Assembly (NCBI RefSeq): GCF_015330165.1
Contig: NZ_JADDXT010000002.1
Span: 1,548,504 to 1,612,503 of the forward strand
Reading direction: 5' to 3'
Length of the DNA stretch: 64,000 bases
DNA from: Zobellia roscoffensis
Lineage (GTDB): Bacteria > Bacteroidota > Bacteroidia > Flavobacteriales > Flavobacteriaceae
A program made the translations under genes and the position numbers. Of this stretch, positions 34,742 to 43,945 are shown piece after piece (the stretch's first letter is position 1; every line of letters begins with the position of its first letter). The notes under the pieces are model-generated. The model was not told where the DNA came from, searched no databases, and saw nothing but the letters and a program-made list of their open reading frames with translations.

Positions 34742-35338
34742 TTATGCCTTATTCTGGTAAGACATTAACTTTGCTACATATTTGCCAATAACATCAAACT
34801 CAAGGTTTACCGTTGTACCAATTTGGTATGATTTAAAACGTGTGTGTTCGTAGGTGTATGGAATAATGGCAACGCTGAAGCTATTCTTTTCTGAATTTAT
34901 TACGGTTAGGCTTGTACCATCTATAGTTATAGAACCTTTTTCAATAGTAGGATTTCCGGTGCCCGCATCATATTCAAAGGTGAAAAACCAGCTGCCGTCT
35001 TTTTCCTCAATAGCTTTGCAAACTCCTGTTTGGTCCACGTGGCCTTGAACAATATGCCCATCTAAGCGGGAACCAAGAATCATGGCGCGCTCCAAGTTTA
35101 CGCTTTCACCTTCTTTTAGTTCATCTAGATTGGTTTTCTGTAAAGTTTCGTCAATGGCCGTTACCGTATAGGTGTCTTCATCTAATGAAACCACGGTAAG
35201 GCAAACACCATTGTGCGATACGCTCTGATCGATTTTTAATTCTGGCGTTAGCGAGGATTTCACTGTAATATGAAGGTTGCTACCATCTTGTTCTAATTGC
35301 TTTATTTCGCCCAAAGTTTCGATAATGCCCGTAAACAT
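34742..35338 (-). CDS. ribE: Riboflavin synthase, alpha subunit
   Basis: This 198-residue enzyme makes riboflavin from two molecules of 6,7-dimethyl-8-ribityllumazine. It starts with the signature MFTGIIE and has two lumazine-binding repeats: residues about 1-95 (SVSHNGVCLTV at the ligand loop) and about 96-198 (GHIVQGHVDQTG, then ITIDGTSLTV). Length is typical (about 195-215). No FMN riboswitch is visible in the 84 bp between it and the divergent pdxA gene, so it is not regulated in the way of many Firmicutes rib operons. Confidence 0.95.
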   Translation of the reverse strand: MFTGIIETLGEIKQLEQDGSNLHITVKSSLTPELKIDQSVSHNGVCLTVVSLDEDTYTVTAIDETLQKTNLDELKEGESVNLERAMILGSRLDGHIVQGHVDQTGVCKAIEEKDGSWFFTFEYDAGTGNPTIEKGSITIDGTSLTVINSEKNSFSVAIIPYTYEHTRFKSYQIGTTVNLEFDVIGKYVAKLMSYQNKA

Positions 35339-35355
35339 GTTCCGTTAAATTTAAG

Positions 35356-35363
35356 TAGTTTTG
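35356..35363 (+). promoter_or_regulatory. -7 box of pdxA
   Basis: TAGTTTTG matches TAnnTTTG, 59 bp upstream of the pdxA ATG at 35423. Confidence 0.45.
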
Positions 35364-35422
35364 TACCTTAGATTGATAGAGATTGTTTTGACAATATCTC
35401 TAGGGCAAAGGTAAAGAATAAG

Positions 35423-36469
35423 ATGCAGGAAGAAGGAAAAATTAAACTAGGTATTTCAATAGGCGATTTAAACGGAATAGGTTGCGAGGTTGTTCTCAAA
35501 ACCTTTGAAGATGCTCGCATGCTAGATTTTTGTACGCCGATTATATTTGCATCCAACAAAACTATTTCTTTTCAAAAAAAGGAATTGGGTCTAGATATCA
35601 ATTACCATGGTATTACAGATGCTTCAAAAGCGGTAGACGGTAAAATAAACGTGGTTAATGTTTGGAAAGAAATTCCCAAGACCAAGTTTGGAGAAGCTAC
35701 TGAAGAAGGCGGAAAATATGCGATAAAATCGCTAAGAGCTGCCGTTGATGCTCTTAAAAATGATACCATAGATGCTTTGGTAACGGCACCTATCAATAAA
35801 AATAACATTCAGGCTGAAGATTTTAAATTTCCGGGCCATACAGATTTTTTAGCTCAAGAACTAGAAGGCGAAAGTTTAATGTTCATGGTAACGGATGAGC
35901 TTAAAGTGGGCTTGTTAACTGACCATGTTGCGGTAAAAGATGCTCCGGCAGCCATAAATGCAATATTGATCAGAAACAAAGTACGGACCATAGAAAAATC
36001 CTTACAAATGGATTTTGGTATACGTGCCCCCAAAGTAGCGTTGTTGGGTATTAATCCGCATAGCGGTGATAATGGTATTATCGGCAAGGAAGATGATGAG
36101 GTTTTAAAACCTGTTATCAAAGAAATGTCAGAGGCCGGGCATTTGGTTTTTGGGCCTTATTCCGCAGATAGCTTTTTTGGTTCTGATGCCTATAAAAATT
36201 TCGATGCTATTTTAGCCGCTTATCACGATCAAGGGCTTATACCTTTTAAGACCCTTTCATTTGGTAAAGGTGTTAACTATACCGCAGGGTTATCTAAAGT
36301 GAGAACATCCCCAGACCATGGAACAGCTTATGAAATAGCAGGAAAAGGCAAGGCAGATCATAGTTCTTTTAAAGAAGCGGTCTTTACGGCATTGCATATT
36401 TTTAAGAACAGAAAAGAATACCAAGAACTTACAGAAAACCCTTTACAGAAGCAGCGTGTAAGGCGTTAG
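35423..36469 (+). CDS. pdxA: 4-Hydroxythreonine-4-phosphate dehydrogenase
   Basis: This 348-residue NAD-dependent enzyme oxidises 4-phosphohydroxy-L-threonine in the DXP-dependent vitamin B6 pathway. Family motifs: SIGDLNGIGCEV at the N-terminus, VTAPINKNNIQ (about 116-126), FPGHTDFLAQ (metal histidine), GINPHSGDNGIIGKED (about 211-226) and the second metal histidine in YHDQGLIPFK. Length agrees with E. coli PdxA (329) plus a short C-terminal tail. Its partner PdxJ is not in the window. Confidence 0.96.
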   Translation: MQEEGKIKLGISIGDLNGIGCEVVLKTFEDARMLDFCTPIIFASNKTISFQKKELGLDINYHGITDASKAVDGKINVVNVWKEIPKTKFGEATEEGGKYAIKSLRAAVDALKNDTIDALVTAPINKNNIQAEDFKFPGHTDFLAQELEGESLMFMVTDELKVGLLTDHVAVKDAPAAINAILIRNKVRTIEKSLQMDFGIRAPKVALLGINPHSGDNGIIGKEDDEVLKPVIKEMSEAGHLVFGPYSADSFFGSDAYKNFDAILAAYHDQGLIPFKTLSFGKGVNYTAGLSKVRTSPDHGTAYEIAGKGKADHSSFKEAVFTALHIFKNRKEYQELTENPLQKQRVRR

Positions 36470-36557
36470 AGGGGCGTTTTTGTGGTGCTGAAACGTGTTA
36501 TTTTTGAGAATTGGTCTGAAAGATAGGCGAACTTATTGAATTCCAATTAAAAAAGGG

Positions 36558-36587
36558 TTGTAAGTTTATTAAATAATAGTATCTTTG
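36558..36587 (+). promoter_or_regulatory. Promoter of the DUF177-rpmF operon
   Basis: TTG (36558-36560) and TATCTTTG (36580-36587) are separated by 19 bp, a textbook Bacteroidota promoter. The leader to the ATG at 36629 is about 37 nt. Confidence 0.75.
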
Positions 36588-36628
36588 CACCCGCCTTTAA
36601 TCGGGCGGTGTATTAAAATAGTGTTGAA

Positions 36629-37153
36629 ATGATGAAGCAAAAGGAGTTTAACATTCCTTTCTCTGGATTAGGACAAGGAAAACACGAATTTGAGTATACG
36701 ATTAATAACCCGTTCTTTGAATCTTTTGGGTATGACGAGTTCAATGCTGCAGACGTTAAGTTGCATGTAGTTTTGAATAAAATGAGCACAATGCTCGAGT
36801 TAGAGATGAAAGCCCAAGGCACGGTTAACGTAAATTGCGACCTGACCAGCGAACCTTTTGATTTGCCTATTGAGGCAGATTTGGAGTTAGTGGTCAAGTT
36901 TGGGGAAGAGTTTAATGATGAAGATGATGAGATTCTGATTATTCCTCATGGAGAACATCAGGTCAATATTGCGCAATACGTATACGAAATGTTAGTGTTG
37001 GCCGTACCGCAGAAAAGAATTCACCCAGGGGTATTAGACGGTACGTTGCAATCGGAAGCATTAAAAAAGCTTGAAGAATTGCAACCCAAGAAAGAGAAAA
37101 AAGAAAGTGATCCCAGATGGGACGAATTAAAGAAACTGTTAACGGATAAATAA
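36629..37153 (+). CDS. DUF177 family protein (YceD-like)
   Basis: This 174-residue acidic protein matches the DUF177/YceD family, a partner of 50S ribosomal protein L32 and proposed to act in 23S rRNA maturation or ribosome assembly. The family core is visible as MKAQGTVNVNCDLTSEPFDLPIEADLELVVKFGEE; the usual CxRC pair of many members is reduced to a single Cys here (NVNCDLTSEP). The C-terminal half has VYEMLVLAVPQKRIHP. It lies 6 bp before rpmF, the conserved arrangement. Two ATG codons are consecutive at 36629 and 36632; either may be used. Confidence 0.9.
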   Translation: MMKQKEFNIPFSGLGQGKHEFEYTINNPFFESFGYDEFNAADVKLHVVLNKMSTMLELEMKAQGTVNVNCDLTSEPFDLPIEADLELVVKFGEEFNDEDDEILIIPHGEHQVNIAQYVYEMLVLAVPQKRIHPGVLDGTLQSEALKKLEELQPKKEKKESDPRWDELKKLLTDK

Positions 37154-37159
37154 GTTTAA

Positions 37160-37357
37160 ATGGCACATCCTAAGAGAAAAATATCGAAAACCAGAAGGGA
37201 TAAAAGAAGAACACATTACAAAGCGGTAGCACCAACTTTGGCTACTGACCCAACTACTGGTGAAATGCACTTGTTCCACAGAGCGCACTGGCATGAAGGT
37301 AAACTTTACTACAAAGGTCAAATTTTGATCGACAAGACTGAAGAAGCCGAAGCATAA
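37160..37357 (+). CDS. rpmF: 50S ribosomal protein L32
   Basis: This 65-residue basic protein starts MAHPKRKISKTRRDKRRTHYKA, the L32 signature. The zinc-binding cysteines found in many L32 proteins are absent: the segment reads TDPTTGEMHLFHRAHWHEG with His only, as in the Zn-free (C-) form common in Bacteroidota. It is followed by a strong terminator, so the DUF177-rpmF pair is a separate unit from fabH. Confidence 0.96.
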   Translation: MAHPKRKISKTRRDKRRTHYKAVAPTLATDPTTGEMHLFHRAHWHEGKLYYKGQILIDKTEEAEA

Positions 37358-37387
37358 ACGTATTGGTTATCTTATAATGAATTCACG

Positions 37388-37420
37388 ACTCCCGTATTTA
37401 ATGACGGGAGTTTTTTATTT
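37388..37420 (+). terminator. Rho-independent terminator after rpmF
   Basis: ACTCCCGT (37388-37395) pairs with ACGGGAGT (37404-37411) around an 8-nt loop and is followed by a T-rich tract. Confidence 0.9.
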
Positions 37421-37535
37421 CTAGTACTCAAATCTCAAAAACGCATAGTTTTACAGGAAAAATTGATAAAAATTGATTAATTTTCACCAATTTTGAGGCA
37501 TTTTTGAAGGTTTCTGATATCAAATCGACTTTAAG

Positions 37536-38528
37536 ATGAGTAAAACAACGGCAGCAATTACAGCTGTAGGAGGATATGTTCCTAAATTTGTACTAACCAA
37601 CAATATGTTGGAAGACATGGTAGAGACCAATGATGAATGGATTGTCTCTAGAACGGGAATTAAAGAAAGACGGGTGTTGAAACCTGAAGAAGGAGAAGGT
37701 ACTTCGTACTTGGCAATCAAGGCGGCACAAGACCTTATCCAAAAGAAAAACATAGACCCAAAAGAAATAGATCTTATAATGATCGCTACGGCTACACCAG
37801 ACAGTATGGTGGCCTCAACAGCGGCTTTTGTAGCATCCGAAATTGGAGCCGTTAATGCATTTGCCTATGATCTTTTGGCGGCATGTTCCAGTTTTTTATT
37901 CGGAATGTCTACCGCTGCCAGTTATATAGAATCTGGCAGGTATAAAAAAGTGTTATTGATAGGGGCAGATAAAATGTCCTCAATAATAGATTATACAGAT
38001 AGGACCACATGTATTATTTTTGGTGATGGAGCCGGGGCAGCATTGTTCGAACCTAATGAAGAAGGTCTAGGTTTGCAAGATGAATACTTAAGAGCAGATG
38101 GTTCAGGAAGACAATTTTTGGGTATGGATGCAGGTGGCTCTTTAATGCCTGCAACAGAAGAAACGGTAAAAAATAGAAAACACTTTATATATCAAGACGG
38201 TAGAACTGTGTTTAAGTTTGCTGTTTCGAACATGGCAGATGTGGCCGAAAAAATTATGCAACGAAACAATCTTAAGGATACTGATGTTTCGTGGTTGGTT
38301 CCACACCAAGCTAATAAAAGAATCATAGATGCTACGGCCAATAGAATGGGTCTGGACAACTCTAAGGTTTTAATGAACATAGAAAGATACGGTAACACCA
38401 CATCGGCAACCTTACCGTTGTTATTGGCTGATTTTGAAGGCCAATTGAATAAAGGAGATAACCTTGTTTTTGCCGCTTTTGGCGGAGGTTTTACCTGGGG
38501 TTCCATTTACCTAAAATGGGCGTATTAA
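37536..38528 (+). CDS. fabH: 3-Oxoacyl-ACP synthase III
   Basis: This 330-residue ketoacyl synthase condenses acetyl-CoA (or a branched starter) with malonyl-ACP to start fatty acid synthesis. The catalytic triad is C117 (DLLAACSSF), His in WLVPHQANKRI (near 252) and Asn in ERYGNTTSA (near 283). Length matches FabH. The next genes encode two acetyl-CoA carboxylase subunits, so this cluster supplies and uses malonyl-CoA. Its promoter is not obvious; the intergenic region to rpmF lacks a clean TAnnTTTG. Confidence 0.96.
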   Translation: MSKTTAAITAVGGYVPKFVLTNNMLEDMVETNDEWIVSRTGIKERRVLKPEEGEGTSYLAIKAAQDLIQKKNIDPKEIDLIMIATATPDSMVASTAAFVASEIGAVNAFAYDLLAACSSFLFGMSTAASYIESGRYKKVLLIGADKMSSIIDYTDRTTCIIFGDGAGAALFEPNEEGLGLQDEYLRADGSGRQFLGMDAGGSLMPATEETVKNRKHFIYQDGRTVFKFAVSNMADVAEKIMQRNNLKDTDVSWLVPHQANKRIIDATANRMGLDNSKVLMNIERYGNTTSATLPLLLADFEGQLNKGDNLVFAAFGGGFTWGSIYLKWAY

Positions 38529-38561
38529 TAAAATACCGATCACTTAAATAAATAACATTCC

Positions 38562-39053
38562 ATGGATATTAAAGAAATTCAAACCCTGATTAAGTTTGTA
38601 GCAAAATCAGGTGCCAGTGAAGTAAAGTTGGAAATGGAGGATTTAAAAATCACCATCAAAACAGGTACTTCAGATTCTGGAAACGAAACAACCTACGTGC
38701 AGCAAATCCCAATGCCGCAAGCTCAGATGATGCCTTCTCAGGCACCCGCTCAAACTGTTGAGGCAGCTTCCGGTGACGCTGCAAAAGCAGAAAAGAAAGA
38801 AGATGACTCTAAATATATTACCATTAAGTCACCTATTATTGGTACTTTCTACAGAAAACCGTCTCCTGATAAGAGCTCGTTTGTAGAAGTTGGTACTTCT
38901 ATCGGAAAAGGAGATGTGCTTTGTGTTATTGAGGCTATGAAACTTTTTAATGATATTGAGTCTGAGGTTTCTGGTAAAATCGTTAAGATTTTAGTTGAGG
39001 ATTCTTCTCCTGTAGAATTTGATCAGCCTTTATTTTTGGTAGATCCATCATAA
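38562..39053 (+). CDS. accB: Acetyl-CoA carboxylase biotin carboxyl carrier protein
   Basis: This 163-residue protein has an N-terminal helical region, a Pro/Ala/Gln-rich flexible linker (about 45-80) and a C-terminal biotinyl domain (about 84-163) with the biotinylated K127 in VIEAMKLFND. The thumb-like PSPDKSSFVEVG segment is that of bacterial AccB. It carries CO2 between AccC, encoded 83 bp downstream, and the carboxyltransferase AccAD, which is not in this window. Confidence 0.96.
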   Translation: MDIKEIQTLIKFVAKSGASEVKLEMEDLKITIKTGTSDSGNETTYVQQIPMPQAQMMPSQAPAQTVEAASGDAAKAEKKEDDSKYITIKSPIIGTFYRKPSPDKSSFVEVGTSIGKGDVLCVIEAMKLFNDIESEVSGKIVKILVEDSSPVEFDQPLFLVDPS

Positions 39054-39136
39054 ATGTAAATTCTGAATCTCAAATAAATTTCCTGTAAAGGGAATAACTT
39101 TTGGTACTTGGATTTTAGAATTTAAATTGAAAAAGT

Positions 39137-40489
39137 ATGTTCAAGAAAATATTAATTGCAAATAGGGGAGAGATTGCGCTTCGTGTTATACGTACCTGTA
39201 AGGAAATGGGTATAAAAACCGTTGCGGTCTATTCTAAAGCAGATGAAGAAAGTTTGCATGTTCGTTTTGCTGATGAAGCTGTATGTATTGGTCCGGCACC
39301 CAGTAGCGAGTCGTACCTAAAAATACCCAATATCATTGCTGCCGCAGAGATTACAAATGCAGATGCTATTCACCCAGGTTATGGATTTCTTTCAGAGAAT
39401 TCTAAATTCTCAAAAATCTGCGCGGAGCATGATATTAAATTTATTGGTGCTTCTGGCGAGCATATAGACCGTATGGGAGATAAAGCTTCGGCCAAGAAAA
39501 CAATGAAAGAGGCCGGTGTTCCTACCGTTCCTGGTTCAGATGGTTTGTTGAAAGATGTGGCCGATGCTATCAAGACTGCTAAAAAAATGGGCTATCCCGT
39601 TATGATAAAAGCAACTGCCGGTGGTGGTGGTAAAGGTATGCGCGCTGTTTGGAAAGAAGAGGAAATGGAAGACCTTTTCGAAAGTGCCGTACAAGAAGCT
39701 ACTGCAGCCTTTGGCAACGGTGGTATGTATATGGAAAAATTGATTGAAGAGCCAAGACATATTGAAATCCAAGTTGTTGGTGACCAATATGGTAAGGCAT
39801 GTCACCTTTCAGAAAGAGATTGTTCCGTTCAACGTAGACATCAAAAACTTACGGAAGAAACGCCATCTCCGTTCATGACAGATAAGCTTCGTGAGGAAAT
39901 GGGTGCGGCCGCGGTAAAAGCTGCTGAGTACATAAAATATGAAGGAGCCGGTACCATAGAGTTTTTGGTAGATAAACACCGAAATTTCTACTTTATGGAA
40001 ATGAATACCCGTATTCAGGTAGAGCACCCAATTACAGAACAGGTAATTGATTATGATTTAATTCGTGAGCAAATCTTGGTAGCAGGTGGTGTTCCCATTT
40101 CAGGAAAGAACTATTTGCCAAAACTACACTCTATTGAATGTAGAATAAACGCCGAAGACCCTTACAATAACTTTAGACCTTCACCAGGTAGAATTACTAC
40201 TTTGCATACACCAGGTGGTCACGGAGTTCGTATGGACACTCACGTATATAGTGGATACAGTATTCCGCCTAATTACGATTCTATGATTGCTAAGTTGATT
40301 ACTACTGCGCAAACACGAGAAGAGGCTATTAATAAAATGAAAAGAGCGCTAGATGAATTCGTAATCGAAGGTATTAAAACTACGATTCCGTTTCACAGGC
40401 AATTAATGGATCATCCAGATTATTTGGCGGGTAACTATACCACCAAGTTTATGGAAGACTTTAAAATGGATCCTCCGCCAGCGGAATAA
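39137..40489 (+). CDS. accC: Acetyl-CoA carboxylase biotin carboxylase subunit
   Basis: This 450-residue ATP-grasp enzyme carboxylates the biotin of AccB. It begins MFKKILIANRGEIALRVIRTCKEMG and has the ATP-binding loop KATAGGGGKGMRAVW (about 154-168), EKLIEEPRHIEIQV and the active-site stretch FYFMEMNTRIQVEHPITEQV. Length equals typical AccC. It is the last gene of the fabH-accB-accC group and is followed by a strong terminator. Confidence 0.97.
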   Translation: MFKKILIANRGEIALRVIRTCKEMGIKTVAVYSKADEESLHVRFADEAVCIGPAPSSESYLKIPNIIAAAEITNADAIHPGYGFLSENSKFSKICAEHDIKFIGASGEHIDRMGDKASAKKTMKEAGVPTVPGSDGLLKDVADAIKTAKKMGYPVMIKATAGGGGKGMRAVWKEEEMEDLFESAVQEATAAFGNGGMYMEKLIEEPRHIEIQVVGDQYGKACHLSERDCSVQRRHQKLTEETPSPFMTDKLREEMGAAAVKAAEYIKYEGAGTIEFLVDKHRNFYFMEMNTRIQVEHPITEQVIDYDLIREQILVAGGVPISGKNYLPKLHSIECRINAEDPYNNFRPSPGRITTLHTPGGHGVRMDTHVYSGYSIPPNYDSMIAKLITTAQTREEAINKMKRALDEFVIEGIKTTIPFHRQLMDHPDYLAGNYTTKFMEDFKMDPPPAE

Positions 40490-40494
40490 GAATA

Positions 40495-40522
40495 AAGCCC
40501 CAATTTGTATTGGGGCTTTTTT
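40495..40522 (+). terminator. Rho-independent terminator after accC
   Basis: AAGCCCCAAT (40495-40504) pairs perfectly with ATTGGGGCTT (40509-40518) around a TTGT loop, ending in a T6 tract. Confidence 0.92.
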
Positions 40523-40532
40523 ATGGAAGAAA

Positions 40533-41645
40533 ATGAACTTAAGTTATTGGGAATATAAAACATGGTTAACGAATGTTGACTTCACTATTGTTGGCAGTGG
40601 CATCGTAGGACTTAACTGTGCCTTGCGGTTACATGAGCGCTTTCCAAAAGCTAAAATCCTTATTCTAGAAAAAGGATTTTTACCTCAAGGAGCTAGTACC
40701 AAAAATGCCGGTTTTGCCTGTTTTGGTAGCATTTCAGAGGTTTTGGCAGATTTAGAGCGCCATACTGAGCAGGAGGTGTTGGATTTGATAGCTCAGCGTC
40801 GGCAGGGAATAAAATTGCTCCGGCAGAAAGTAGGTGATGCAAACATCGATTTTCAAGAAAATGGCGGACACGAATTGTTTCTAGGTTCCGCCCAAAAACT
40901 ATATGAGAAATGTTTAGATCAGCTCCCTGAAGTTAATAAGCTATTGCAATCTGTTTATAGTGGGGATGCATTTAGCACGAGCCCTAATACTTTTGGTTTT
41001 GATGGAGTGAAGGAAAATTACATTACCAATGTTTTTGAAGGACAATTGGATACCGGTAAAATGATGAATTCATTATTGCAATTGGTGCAGCGAGCGGGTA
41101 TCACTTTACTTAATTATATTACAGTTGAAAGTTTTACTGAAATTGGGACACAGGTAGAAGTAAAAACAAATCAATTTGAATTTAAAACTAAAAAATTACT
41201 GATTGCTACCAATGGTTTTGCCACAGCTTTAATTAATGAAAAGGTTAAACCGGCCAGAGCGCAAGTTCTGATTACCGAACCAATTGAAAATTTATCCATA
41301 AAAGGAACTTTTCATTTTGATGAAGGCTATTACTATTTTAGAAATATAGATAACCGCGTATTGTTCGGAGGAGGTAGAAATCTTGATTTTAAAGGCGAAG
41401 AAACTAGCGAATTTGGGTGTTCTCATCACATTCAAAAACATTTGGAGAAATTACTAAAAGAGGTAATCTTACCTAGAACGCCTCATAAAATAGCTCGTAA
41501 GTGGAGTGGCATTATGGGAACTGGTGAGCAGAAAACCCCTGTTCTTAAACAAATCTCCAATCATGTCTATTGTGGTGTTCGTTTAGGGGGTATGGGTATC
41601 GCTATTGGGAGCGCCGTAGGTGAAAATTTAGCAGACTTAACATAG
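40533..41645 (+). CDS. FAD-dependent oxidoreductase, DAO family
   Basis: This 370-residue protein has an N-terminal FAD-binding Rossmann motif (FTIVGSGIVGLNCALRLHERFPKAKILILEKG, about 18-48), the ASTKNAGFACFG segment typical of DAO/glycine-oxidase-like enzymes, and a C-terminal flavin segment (HVYCGVRLGGMGIAIGSAVGENLA). It oxidises an amine, amino acid or hydroxy acid; the substrate cannot be told. The gene starts just after the accC terminator, 10 bp past the T tract, and stands alone on the plus strand. Confidence 0.88.
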   Translation: MNLSYWEYKTWLTNVDFTIVGSGIVGLNCALRLHERFPKAKILILEKGFLPQGASTKNAGFACFGSISEVLADLERHTEQEVLDLIAQRRQGIKLLRQKVGDANIDFQENGGHELFLGSAQKLYEKCLDQLPEVNKLLQSVYSGDAFSTSPNTFGFDGVKENYITNVFEGQLDTGKMMNSLLQLVQRAGITLLNYITVESFTEIGTQVEVKTNQFEFKTKKLLIATNGFATALINEKVKPARAQVLITEPIENLSIKGTFHFDEGYYYFRNIDNRVLFGGGRNLDFKGEETSEFGCSHHIQKHLEKLLKEVILPRTPHKIARKWSGIMGTGEQKTPVLKQISNHVYCGVRLGGMGIAIGSAVGENLADLT

Positions 41646-41749
41646 TCTTTGTTTGTTCAGAAAATCGACTTAGAATTCAACTCTTCAGTTTTTGCTAATT
41701 GAGCTATATTCGCTACTTTAACTACTTCGAATAAATTTCTCCTCAATTT

Positions 41750-43471
41750 ATGAAAGACAAGAAACACCTGCGTAGTAGTGAATGGTTTGGTGGTAAAGAC
41801 AAAATGGGTTTTGTGCACCGTTCATGGCTAAGAAATCAAGGATATCCAGATGATTATTTTACGGGCAAACCGGTTATTGGTATCTGTAATACTTGGTCTG
41901 AGCTAACACCCTGTAATGGTCATTTACGGGATTTTGCCGAAGTTGTAAAACGGGGTATTTTGGAAGCCGGTGGTTTTCCTATGGAGTTTCCGGTGATGTC
42001 TTTGGGCGAAACTATTATGAGGCCCACATCGATGCTTTTTCGCAATTTGGCGAGTATGGATACGGAAGAGTCCATACGTGCTAATCCACTAGACGGGATT
42101 GTGTTGTTGACAGGTTGCGACAAGACTACACCTAGTACGGTAATGGGCGCTTGTAGCGTAGATTTACCAACTATTGTTGTTCCTGGTGGTCCCATGCTGA
42201 GTGGGAGGTTTAGAGGAGAAAAAATAGGCTCTGGTTCTATGAATTGGATGATAAAAGAAAAACAAAGTGTGGAGGGTTTTTCAGATGCGGATATTACCGA
42301 GGCAGAAGTTTGTGTGGCGCGTAGTATTGGACATTGTAACACCATGGGTACGGCATCTACAATGGCAACAATGGTAGAGGCTTTAGGGTTGACTTTGCCA
42401 GGTTTTTCATCTATTCCTGCGGTAGATTCCCGTAAAAAATTGTTCGCACAACTTTCGGGAAGACGTATTGTGGAAATGGTAAAAGAAGATTTAAAACTAT
42501 CAAAAGTATTAACGCGCCAGGCCTTTGAGAATGCCATTGTTACCAATGCAGCTGTTGGAGGTTCTACCAATCTTATTATTCATTTGACTGCTATTGCGGG
42601 AAGAATAGGAGTAGACTTGAACCTAGAGGATTTTGATACCCTGGGAAGCAAAGTGCCACTGTTGGTGAATCTTAAACCTTCTGGAAAACATTTAATGGAA
42701 GACTTTTTCTATGCAGGTGGACTTCCCGTTGTTATGAAAGAATTGAAATCTAAACTTCATGCTGATGCTCTCACGGTAAACGGAAAATATATTACAGAAA
42801 ATTACACTGGTGCCGTTTGTTATGATGACGATGTTATAGCGCCTATAGAAAATCCTATTCAACAGAATGCCGGTATTGCTGTACTCAAGGGAAATCTCTG
42901 TGAAAACGGTGCGGTTATAAAACCGTCGGCAGCATCAAAAGAACTAATGAAGCACACGGGTAAGGCGGTTGTTTTTGAGAGTATGGAAGATTACCATGCA
43001 CGAATTGATGATCCAGGATTAGATATAGACAAGAATAGTGTTATTGTTTTAAAAGGAGTGGGTCCAAAAGGTTATCCGGGTATGCCAGAGGTTGGTAATG
43101 TAGACCTTCCTAAGAAATTGTTACTGGAAGGTATTACGGACATGGTTCGTATTTCTGATGGCCGTATGAGCGGTACGGCGGCAGGTACTGTAATTTTACA
43201 TGTTTCCCCAGAATCTACGGTAGGCGGAACTTTAGCTTTAGTTCAAAACGATGATTTAATTACATTGGACGTTGAGAACAGAAGACTTCATTTAGAGGTT
43301 TCGGAAGAGGAACTTACAAAACGAAAAACGGCATGGACAGCGCCCAAACCTTTGGCAGATAGAGGGTACGTAAAAATGTACATAGACCATGTGGAACAAG
43401 CCCATAAAGGAGCAGATTTAGACTTTTTGGTTGGAGGTTCCGGGTCTAAGGTAGATCGAGATTTGCATTAG
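41750..43471 (+). CDS. IlvD/Edd family dehydratase, probable sugar-acid (arabonate/xylonate) dehydratase
   Basis: This 573-residue enzyme belongs to the [2Fe-2S] dehydratase family. The cluster ligands are C55 (ELTPCN), C123 (TGCDKT, with the metal-side lysine K125) and C196 (GHCNTMG), the same spacing as in the characterised L-arabinonate dehydratase. The N-terminus LRSSEWFGGKDKMGFVHRSWLRNQG and the ICNTWSELTPCNGHLRDFAE stretch are those of sugar-acid dehydratases rather than of the branched-chain amino acid enzyme IlvD. It probably converts a pentonate or hexonate to its 2-keto-3-deoxy acid in the cytoplasm. The GreA-like gene starts 4 bp downstream. Confidence 0.85.
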   Translation: MKDKKHLRSSEWFGGKDKMGFVHRSWLRNQGYPDDYFTGKPVIGICNTWSELTPCNGHLRDFAEVVKRGILEAGGFPMEFPVMSLGETIMRPTSMLFRNLASMDTEESIRANPLDGIVLLTGCDKTTPSTVMGACSVDLPTIVVPGGPMLSGRFRGEKIGSGSMNWMIKEKQSVEGFSDADITEAEVCVARSIGHCNTMGTASTMATMVEALGLTLPGFSSIPAVDSRKKLFAQLSGRRIVEMVKEDLKLSKVLTRQAFENAIVTNAAVGGSTNLIIHLTAIAGRIGVDLNLEDFDTLGSKVPLLVNLKPSGKHLMEDFFYAGGLPVVMKELKSKLHADALTVNGKYITENYTGAVCYDDDVIAPIENPIQQNAGIAVLKGNLCENGAVIKPSAASKELMKHTGKAVVFESMEDYHARIDDPGLDIDKNSVIVLKGVGPKGYPGMPEVGNVDLPKKLLLEGITDMVRISDGRMSGTAAGTVILHVSPESTVGGTLALVQNDDLITLDVENRRLHLEVSEEELTKRKTAWTAPKPLADRGYVKMYIDHVEQAHKGADLDFLVGGSGSKVDRDLH

Positions 43472-43475
43472 GAGT

Positions 43476-43925
43476 ATGATAGAAAAAGAAGAACTACATA
43501 AGTTCTGTTTGACATTCGTTACCGAGCGAATTTCCAGAATTTATAAAAACATTGAAGATATTCAAACTTCATTATCTTCAGAAACCAAAAGTAGTGCAGG
43601 TGATAAGCATGAAACAGGTAGGGCTATGTTACAGCTTGAACGGGAAAAATTAGGACAACAGTTAGCCGAAGCTGAAAAGATGAAGCAAACACTATCTAAA
43701 GTACCTAAAGAGGGCTCTAATAAGATAGTTGGTCTTGGTAGTTGGGTGATTACTTCAAAAGCCGAATATTTTTTAGCTATTTCTGCAGGTGAATTCAAGG
43801 CGATAGGAAAAAGTGTCTATTGCATATCGGCAGCTACGCCCATTGCCAAATTATTATTTGCTAAGGAGGTAGGAGATACGGTTAGCTTTAATAGCCAAGA
43901 AATACAAGTTGTTGAAATAAGATAA
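43476..43925 (+). CDS. GreA/GreB-like protein
   Basis: This 149-residue protein has an N-terminal helical hairpin (about 1-70, Glu/Lys/Gln-rich, coiled-coil-like) and a C-terminal small beta domain with KIVGLGSWVITSKAEYFLAISAGEF and VYCISAATPIAKLLFAKEVGDTVSFNSQEIQVVEI, which matches the C-terminal GreA fold. Homologues in this group are sometimes labelled as 3-oxoacyl-ACP synthase, which has no support in the sequence. The tip acidic residues that GreA uses for RNA cleavage cannot be placed with confidence. A role at RNA polymerase is inference. It is probably co-transcribed with the dehydratase gene. Confidence 0.7.
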   Translation: MIEKEELHKFCLTFVTERISRIYKNIEDIQTSLSSETKSSAGDKHETGRAMLQLEREKLGQQLAEAEKMKQTLSKVPKEGSNKIVGLGSWVITSKAEYFLAISAGEFKAIGKSVYCISAATPIAKLLFAKEVGDTVSFNSQEIQVVEIR

Positions 43926-43945
43926 AATAGAATAGAAGAAAACCT

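Noticed and set aside
35339..35422. FMN riboswitch before ribE
   Set aside because: The ribE/pdxA gap is 84 bp and holds none of the conserved FMN-aptamer blocks.
41920..42570. 216-residue minus-strand frame
   Set aside because: It lies fully inside the sugar-acid dehydratase gene, whose protein is clearly conserved.
41750..43471. Dihydroxy-acid dehydratase IlvD of branched-chain amino acid synthesis
   Set aside because: N-terminal motifs and cysteine spacing fit sugar-acid dehydratases better, and no ilv genes are nearby.
43476..43925. 3-Oxoacyl-ACP synthase, a label used for some homologues
   Set aside because: The protein has only 149 residues, no ketoacyl synthase motif and a GreA-like layout.
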